Source: Gammaproteobacteria bacterium (GTDB taxonomy: Bacteria > Pseudomonadota > Gammaproteobacteria > Pseudomonadales > Azotimanducaceae). From it: 37,274 nucleotides of DNA. The notes below the pieces were generated by a model. It had not been told where the DNA came from. It was given only the letters and a program-made list of their open reading frames with translations, and searched no databases. Below are positions 32,981 to 37,274 of the stretch, piece after piece; the stretch's first letter is position 1, and the number at the start of each line of letters is the position of its first letter. The stretch spans positions 1-37,274 of the forward strand of contig JAJFKA010000015.1 of NCBI GenBank assembly GCA_021773555.1. The letters are read 5' to 3'. The translations under genes were made by a program, and so were the position numbers.

Positions 32981-35389
32981 GTGACAGCTATACGCGTTTT
33001 GTTGTTGTTTGTTTTTGGGCTCATCTTTCCGTCGGTTAATGCTGAAGAGCTGAAGATTGATATCGGTCCAAACGACACGATCGTCGTGCCGCGCCATGAA
33101 ATCGTTATCAGGATTGACGGCAAGCTTGATGAACCTGTCTGGGGGCAACTTCCTGCCTATGATGAATTTGTAGTCATTGAACCTGACACCCTGGGCAGCA
33201 CGCCTCATGAAACCCTGGTGCGGTTTTTCTACGATTCTCGAGGCCTGTACTTTGGCGTTGACATGAAGCAACCTGGTGAAACCCTGGTCGCGCGACTTTC
33301 GGGACGTGATGGCCGGGAACTGAACAGGGACAGTATCAACCTGACCCTGGACACCTCAGGCGAGGGGCGTTATGGCTACTGGTTTGGCGTCAATCTGGGA
33401 GGCTCCCTGATGGATGGTACGCTGCTTCCAGAACGCCAGTTTTCCAGCGACTGGGATGGTGCCTGGCGAGGCGAGAGTGCGGTCACGGCAGACGGTTGGT
33501 CGGCCGAGATGTTTATTCCCTGGGGTACCGTGACGATGCCGCAGGTAGATGAAAAGCGACGCATCGGCATGTACATGTCCCGAAAAGTTGCCTACCTGGA
33601 TGAACGCTGGGGCTGGCCGGGACTTCCCTCAACGATTCCAAAATTCATCTCGGCGCTACAATCCCTCGAGGTCTCCAATGTAGCACCGCGACAACAGTTC
33701 AGTATCTATCCCTTTGCCGCGGCAGCCAGTGATCGTATTGACGATCAAATAAATTACCGTGTAGGAGCGGATTTTTTCTGGCGACCATCGACAAATTTTC
33801 AACTGACGGCCACGGTTAATCCGGATTTTGGAATCGTTGAATCTGACGAGGTTGTGCTTAACCTCACAGCCACTGAGACCTTCTTCCAGGAAAAACGGCT
33901 GTTTTTTCTGGAAGGCCAGGAAATTTTTATCGCTACACCTCGTTCAGACACACGTGGTCAGGGTGTTGGTAACAGGGGTGCGCCAACCACGATGGTCAAT
34001 ACCAGGCGAATTGGTGGTCGCCCGGTCGAACCGGTATTGGGGTCGGGCGTAACGGTTCCTGACCGCGAACTGATTCAACCAACGGAGTTGATTGGAGCGG
34101 TCAAGCTAACGGGTCAGTCCGGTCGGTTCCGCTATGGATTCCTTGGTGCGTTTGAAGACGAGGTTAAATTTGATGGTGTCAGCAACGGTAATCCTGTCAA
34201 CCTGAAAGGTGAGGGAAGCGACTACGGCGTGATGCGGTTTCTCTTCGAAGACAATGCAGGAGGAGCCTATCGATCTGTGGGGGTGCTATCGACTGCGGTT
34301 AAGCATGAGTCCGGTGACGCTTTTGCCTATGGACTTGATGGCCATTATCTTTCCGAAACAGGTAAGTGGAAGGTGGACGGGCAGGTATTCATGTCCGATA
34401 TCGATGGTGTCGAAAACGGACTTGGCGGATTTCTGGATTTCGAGTACACCATACGTAAAGGAGTCTCCCAGAGACTCGGCATCGAATACATGGACGACAA
34501 GATTGATATCAATGATCTTGGATTTCTGCAGCGTAATGATACCTTCAGGATAAGGAGTTCTCACATTCGAACCAGCTCCAACCTCAGTTGGGCCCGGGAC
34601 AATCAGTTCGATGTACGCGGCTTTGTACAGAGAAACCGGGACTCGTTGTTTACCGGCGGTGGCATCTTCTTCTCGAATCGCTCGACCTTCAATGGTTTGT
34701 CACGACTGACAGTTCGCGCCAGTTTCCTGCCCAAGAGCTTTGATGATCTGAATAGTTTTGGAAATGGCGATTATCGTATTGAAAATCGCGCTGATGCTTC
34801 CATTGGCTGGGACTCAGATTCCTCAAAGCAGGTCAGCTTCGGCGCGAGCGCTGGTTTCAAGGATGAAAACCTTGGTGGCAATACCTATATCGCGAATGCC
34901 AATGTCACCTGGCGGCCCTCCGATCGGTTCGGTATTGCCCTGTCAACGGGCTATCAGGACCGGGATGGGTGGTTGTTGCATCAGGCAAACAAGGACTTCA
35001 CTACCTTCAAGGCGGAGCAATGGACACCAAAAATCAGCGTTGATTACTTTCTGAGCGCCAGGCAGCAGTTCCGTGCGTCGCTGCAGTGGGTTGGCATCAA
35101 GGCAAAGGAAGATGAATTCTTTCTGATCCCGGACAGACCCGGAGATCTCATTGCCGCTACCAAACCGCCCGGTCCGTCAGACAGCTTTTCATTGTCTCAG
35201 TTGAGCCTGCAGCTGAGATATCGATGGGAGATCGCACCGCTTTCAGATATCTTTGTGGTCTACACCCGTTCGTCGGATCAGGGAGCTGCACTTCGCAATC
35301 GAAGCTTCAGCGACGTATTCTCCGAAAGCTATGACGAGCCTCTGGCGAACATCTTCGTCGTTAAAATACGCTATCGATTTGGATCCTGA
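32981..35389 (+). CDS. DUF5916-type outer-membrane protein with CBM9-like N-terminus
   Basis: 802 residues from GTG 32981 (GGGGG lies just upstream). A clear Sec signal peptide ends after VNA21. Residues about 40-220 form a CBM9-like beta-sandwich (IRIDGKLDEPVWGQLP, FYDSRGLYFGVDM, DGWSAEMFIPWGTV); the remainder resembles DUF5916, with NPDFGIVESDEVVLNLTATETFFQEKR-type sequence split over about 283-308 and FFLEGQEIF, then many amphipathic beta strands ending in VVKIRYRFGS, a C-terminus compatible with an outer-membrane barrel. Function of DUF5916 proteins is unknown; substrate binding or uptake is a guess. It lies 50 nt after the acyl-CoA ligase gene. Confidence 0.78.
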   Translation: MTAIRVLLLFVFGLIFPSVNAEELKIDIGPNDTIVVPRHEIVIRIDGKLDEPVWGQLPAYDEFVVIEPDTLGSTPHETLVRFFYDSRGLYFGVDMKQPGETLVARLSGRDGRELNRDSINLTLDTSGEGRYGYWFGVNLGGSLMDGTLLPERQFSSDWDGAWRGESAVTADGWSAEMFIPWGTVTMPQVDEKRRIGMYMSRKVAYLDERWGWPGLPSTIPKFISALQSLEVSNVAPRQQFSIYPFAAAASDRIDDQINYRVGADFFWRPSTNFQLTATVNPDFGIVESDEVVLNLTATETFFQEKRLFFLEGQEIFIATPRSDTRGQGVGNRGAPTTMVNTRRIGGRPVEPVLGSGVTVPDRELIQPTELIGAVKLTGQSGRFRYGFLGAFEDEVKFDGVSNGNPVNLKGEGSDYGVMRFLFEDNAGGAYRSVGVLSTAVKHESGDAFAYGLDGHYLSETGKWKVDGQVFMSDIDGVENGLGGFLDFEYTIRKGVSQRLGIEYMDDKIDINDLGFLQRNDTFRIRSSHIRTSSNLSWARDNQFDVRGFVQRNRDSLFTGGGIFFSNRSTFNGLSRLTVRASFLPKSFDDLNSFGNGDYRIENRADASIGWDSDSSKQVSFGASAGFKDENLGGNTYIANANVTWRPSDRFGIALSTGYQDRDGWLLHQANKDFTTFKAEQWTPKISVDYFLSARQQFRASLQWVGIKAKEDEFFLIPDRPGDLIAATKPPGPSDSFSLSQLSLQLRYRWEIAPLSDIFVVYTRSSDQGAALRNRSFSDVFSESYDEPLANIFVVKIRYRFGS

Positions 35390-35391
35390 TA

Positions 35392-35733
35392 ATGCCGCGA
35401 TATGACTACACCTGCGATGCCAATGGCGAGACCATCGAAGTCCGGCATAGCATTAGCGAGAAAGTGTTGACCTGGGGGGACCTCTGCCTTCGCGCAGATC
35501 GGGAAACTGGCACAACTGACGGCATGACGCCGGTTCGAAAAATCATAACCAGCCCGCCCATGGCCAATACCCCCAAAGGGGATAGTTGGCTGAAGAACCA
35601 GGGATTCACAAAGCTGGTGAAACGTAGTGACGGTACCTATGAAAACGTGACGCGAACCGGTACGGAGAAACGATTCCTGGATCCGAAAGATCCAAGTAGC
35701 CAGCCCCATCTGAACAAGAAAATCAGTGATTGA
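35392..35733 (+). CDS. FmdB-like zinc-ribbon protein with degenerate cysteines
   Basis: 113 residues beginning MPRYDYTCDANGETIEVRHS, the pattern of FmdB-family small zinc ribbons (MPxYxYxCxxCG). However, only Cys8 of the first CxxC remains (the second position is Asn11) and one further cysteine is seen at GDLC; two of the four zinc ligands are therefore missing. The tail (about 60-113) is basic and polar and not recognised. It begins 2 nt after the DUF5916 gene and its end overlaps the start of the next gene by 8 nt. Function unknown; zinc binding is doubtful. Confidence 0.68.
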   Translation: MPRYDYTCDANGETIEVRHSISEKVLTWGDLCLRADRETGTTDGMTPVRKIITSPPMANTPKGDSWLKNQGFTKLVKRSDGTYENVTRTGTEKRFLDPKDPSSQPHLNKKISD

Positions 35734-36226
35734 GACCTCCCCATTGTCAAGCCGCTTCGGTCATTGCCTCGCGGTATTTTTTGTTTCGCTCAGCTGTCTG
35801 CCGGTGCCTGCGGAAACGCCATCAGTTGCCGACGACCCGGTTAACTACTTTATGATTCGATATCTGCCTGGGGAAAACTGGAATCAATCGATTTCCTATG
35901 AGCAACAACCCGGACTTAAAAGTCATCATGAGTACCTGCGCTCGCTGTATCTGAAGGATCAGGTGCTGATGGCGGGGCCGGTTAAGGATGCAGCCGGCGG
36001 CCTGGCACTGGTGCGCACCGGTTCCCTGGAGGAAGCGCAGGCGCTGGTTCGCCAGGACCCCGGAGTGGTCACGATGATCCTGAAAACGGTCATCACACCC
36101 TGGGCGGTTCAAATGTCCTCGGTAAGATTTGCGAGAAGGCAGCCCATGGTACCCATTAAGGATCCGGAACAAAGTTTCAAATTGAAGCGTGTGGACCCGG
36201 AATCTCGACTGAATCTGGAAAAGTAG
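35726..36226 (+). CDS. Secreted YCII-domain protein
   Basis: 166 residues from GTG 35726 (a TTG at 35744 is an alternative). The N-terminus has a signal peptide-like stretch (HCLAVFFVSLSCLPVPA, about 13-29), so the protein is probably periplasmic. Residues about 38-130 match the YCII fold: YFMIRYLPGENW, LKSHHEYLRSLYLKDQVLMAGPV, GGLALVRTGSLEEAQALVRQDPGV, with the conserved His of the family in HHEY. The C-terminal 35 residues are basic and unlike YCII. YCII proteins are mostly cytoplasmic, so export is unusual. Ends 12 bp from the convergent DsbA-like gene. Confidence 0.7.
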   Translation: MIETSPLSSRFGHCLAVFFVSLSCLPVPAETPSVADDPVNYFMIRYLPGENWNQSISYEQQPGLKSHHEYLRSLYLKDQVLMAGPVKDAAGGLALVRTGSLEEAQALVRQDPGVVTMILKTVITPWAVQMSSVRFARRQPMVPIKDPEQSFKLKRVDPESRLNLEK

Positions 36227-36238
36227 CCAGGGTGTCGC

Positions 36239-36958
36239 TTATTCACCTTCCTGGCTGACATCGGTGGCATCCATCGCCTGCACCTCGATTTCACGATTGA
36301 CCAGATAGTCCATCACATCGAGCATTCGCGCCGTACCGACACTGCGCGTGGTTCGCACCATGTATTTTCCATGGACGACGATAGTGGGTACCGCCGCGAC
36401 CTGAAGGCGGCGCCCCAGTTGGTCTGCCAAAGTGATTTTCCGCGTGATATCCGTGCTGTTGAAGGTCTGCAGGTACGCGTTACGGGTCGTCCCTTTACCA
36501 TCAAAGTAGTCAGCGATACGCTCGGGATTCGTGAAGTTGCGTTTTACCTCATGAACCTCGCGAAAAAATGGCAGGTGAGATTGTGCCAGTAAGCCCAGCT
36601 TTTCCAAGGTGTAATAGTTTCTGCCTAGTGTTCGCCAATAGTCGTTGGACACGGCAGGAGTTCTGACGAAGTCAACGTTAGTTTCATTCTCCCTGGCCCA
36701 GTCGGACAACGCGGGATCGAAATTGTAGCAATGTATGCAGGCGTAAGAGAAAAACTCCATGACTTCAATCTTCGGGCCGCGCACTCGCCTGGGATTTTCC
36801 AGCACGGTGAAGTGTTCACCTTCGACAAATTCGCCCAGTATCGGAGTGTCTTTGATAACCAGCGTTGAAAAATATCCGATGACAATCAACACAATCATCG
36901 CGACCACGCCAACCGCAATTTTCTGCTTGACCAGGAACGTCTTTGCTTTCTTAACCAT
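36239..36958 (-). CDS. Membrane-anchored DsbA-like thiol:disulfide oxidoreductase
   Basis: 239 residues. An N-terminal membrane anchor (about 13-35) is followed by a periplasmic thioredoxin fold of the DsbA type: active site FFSYACIHCYNF with Cys74-Ile-His-Cys77, an inserted helical domain (about 100-180) and the cis-proline segment VAAVPTIVVHGKY. The usual DsbA dipeptide is Pro-His; here it is Ile-His. DsbA proteins put disulfides into exported proteins, which could include the cysteine-bearing pilins of this window. The anchor instead of a cleavable signal is atypical for DsbA but known in related proteins. Confidence 0.85.
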   Translation of the reverse strand: MVKKAKTFLVKQKIAVGVVAMIVLIVIGYFSTLVIKDTPILGEFVEGEHFTVLENPRRVRGPKIEVMEFFSYACIHCYNFDPALSDWARENETNVDFVRTPAVSNDYWRTLGRNYYTLEKLGLLAQSHLPFFREVHEVKRNFTNPERIADYFDGKGTTRNAYLQTFNSTDITRKITLADQLGRRLQVAAVPTIVVHGKYMVRTTRSVGTARMLDVMDYLVNREIEVQAMDATDVSQEGE

Positions 36959-36990
36959 TTCTTAACCGTAATGCCACTGAGCGAAGGTTG

Positions 36991-36996
36991 ATTATA
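36991..36996 (-). promoter_or_regulatory. -10 box of the DsbA-like gene
   Basis: On the minus strand a perfect TATAAT stands about 32 bp before the ATG; transcription would start near 36984. The -35 region at the right distance is poor, so an activator or weak basal promoter is likely. Confidence 0.4.
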
Positions 36997-37274
36997 GGGA
37001 TTTAGGTTGACGAATGAATCACTGGTTTGACAATTAGTGCTCAGCCCACGGGCGACGCGCCTCCTTTGGGATTCGGAAGCGTATCCGGACAGAGGTAACG
37101 GGTATGCGTGAATGGCGCGTACTTAAGCAAATTCAGTCGTTCGAAGTGCGATCTCGAAGACTCTAGCGGAAGGTGCGGTGGTTTCTTTCCGTAGCCTTCA
37201 GGCGAAGCGCCGAACGCGTGGAGAAAGGGGGCCGCCATCGGACCCGTAGGGGCTTTCGACCAAGTGAGGGGAGC
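36997..37274. other. Hairpin-rich region of unknown nature at the window edge
   Basis: Apart from the dsbA promoter there is no recognisable gene in the last 316 bases. The stretch from 37041 holds a series of short inverted repeats: GGCG-acg-CGCC (37051-37061), TTCGA/TCGAA (37140-37144 and 37154-37158), a stem CTAgCGGAA with TTCCGTAG (37163-37194), and TTCaGGCG-aag-CGCCGAA (37197-37214). A minus-strand frame stays open from 37041 to the window edge (at least 77 codons) and encodes a Pro-, Gly- and Ser-rich peptide with no motif I know; long open frames on both strands are common in such GC-rich repeats. It may be part of a dispersed repeat, a structured RNA or a gene continuing outside. Confidence 0.35.

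Noticed and set aside
32645-33271. Open frame of 208 codons on the minus strand
   Set aside because: It overlaps the C-terminal part of the acyl-CoA ligase and the signal peptide and first domain of the DUF5916 protein, both well supported; its product looks like a translation shadow.
1-37274. CRISPR arrays, transposons, tRNA or rRNA genes, phage genes
   Set aside because: No regularly spaced direct repeats, transposase motifs, tRNA-like CCA-ended cloverleaf or conserved rRNA segments were noticed; nearly all of the window is explained by chromosomal genes.

Overview
This window looks like the chromosome of a free-living, probably marine, gammaproteobacterium. The support is gene content: the second half of an MSHA-type IV pilus locus in the Vibrio/Shewanella order, the long class II ketol-acid reductoisomerase, soluble transhydrogenase SthA, a LiuR-controlled leucine-degradation operon, a CYP153-like cytochrome P450, a TPR-sulfotransferase and a DUF5916-type outer-membrane protein. 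Coding density is high. I see no tRNA, rRNA, CRISPR array, transposase or phage gene. Assignments come from reading motifs and comparing them with remembered families; no database search was run.

Layout. (1) 1-10655, plus strand: mshM (cut by the window edge), mshN, mshE, mshG, two pilins (mshB-like and mshA-like), mshC, mshD, mshO and mshP, then an HDOD-domain protein where mshQ often sits, overlapping sthA by ATGA. MshE carries two N-terminal motifs of the c-di-GMP-binding MshEN type, so pilus extension is probably c-di-GMP controlled. (2) 10731-15934, minus strand: liuR, isovaleryl-CoA dehydrogenase and both 3-methylcrotonyl-CoA carboxylase subunits. A MerR-type promoter with a palindrome in its spacer lies directly before liuR, so close that the liuR mRNA may be leaderless. 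(3) 16148-21437, plus: an MmgE/PrpD protein with an apparent CTG start, a TauD-family dioxygenase, ilvC, and a ModF-like double ABC ATPase. (4) 21525-23473, minus: CYP153-like P450 and a GNAT acetyltransferase, then glpD (plus) divergent from the GNAT gene by 22 bp. (5) 25137-29196, minus: a 719-residue fusion of an unassigned N-terminal region, a metallo-beta-lactamase fold and a cyclic-nucleotide-binding domain, followed by a TPR-sulfotransferase. (6) 29371-36226, plus: acyl-CoA dehydrogenase, enoyl-CoA hydratase/isomerase and acyl-CoA ligase (a beta-oxidation set), then the DUF5916 outer-membrane protein, a degenerate FmdB-like protein and a secreted YCII-domain protein. (7) 36239-36958, minus: a membrane-anchored DsbA-like protein, then a hairpin-rich terminal stretch of unknown nature.

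Functionally, the window combines surface attachment (MSHA pilus) with oxidation of branched-chain, fatty and possibly alkane-derived carbon (liu operon, acyl-CoA genes, P450, GlpD) and redox balancing (SthA). The least explained parts, and the best places to look for something new, are the MBL-CNB fusion with its sulfotransferase neighbour, the HDOD-SthA coupling, and the hairpin-rich right edge.
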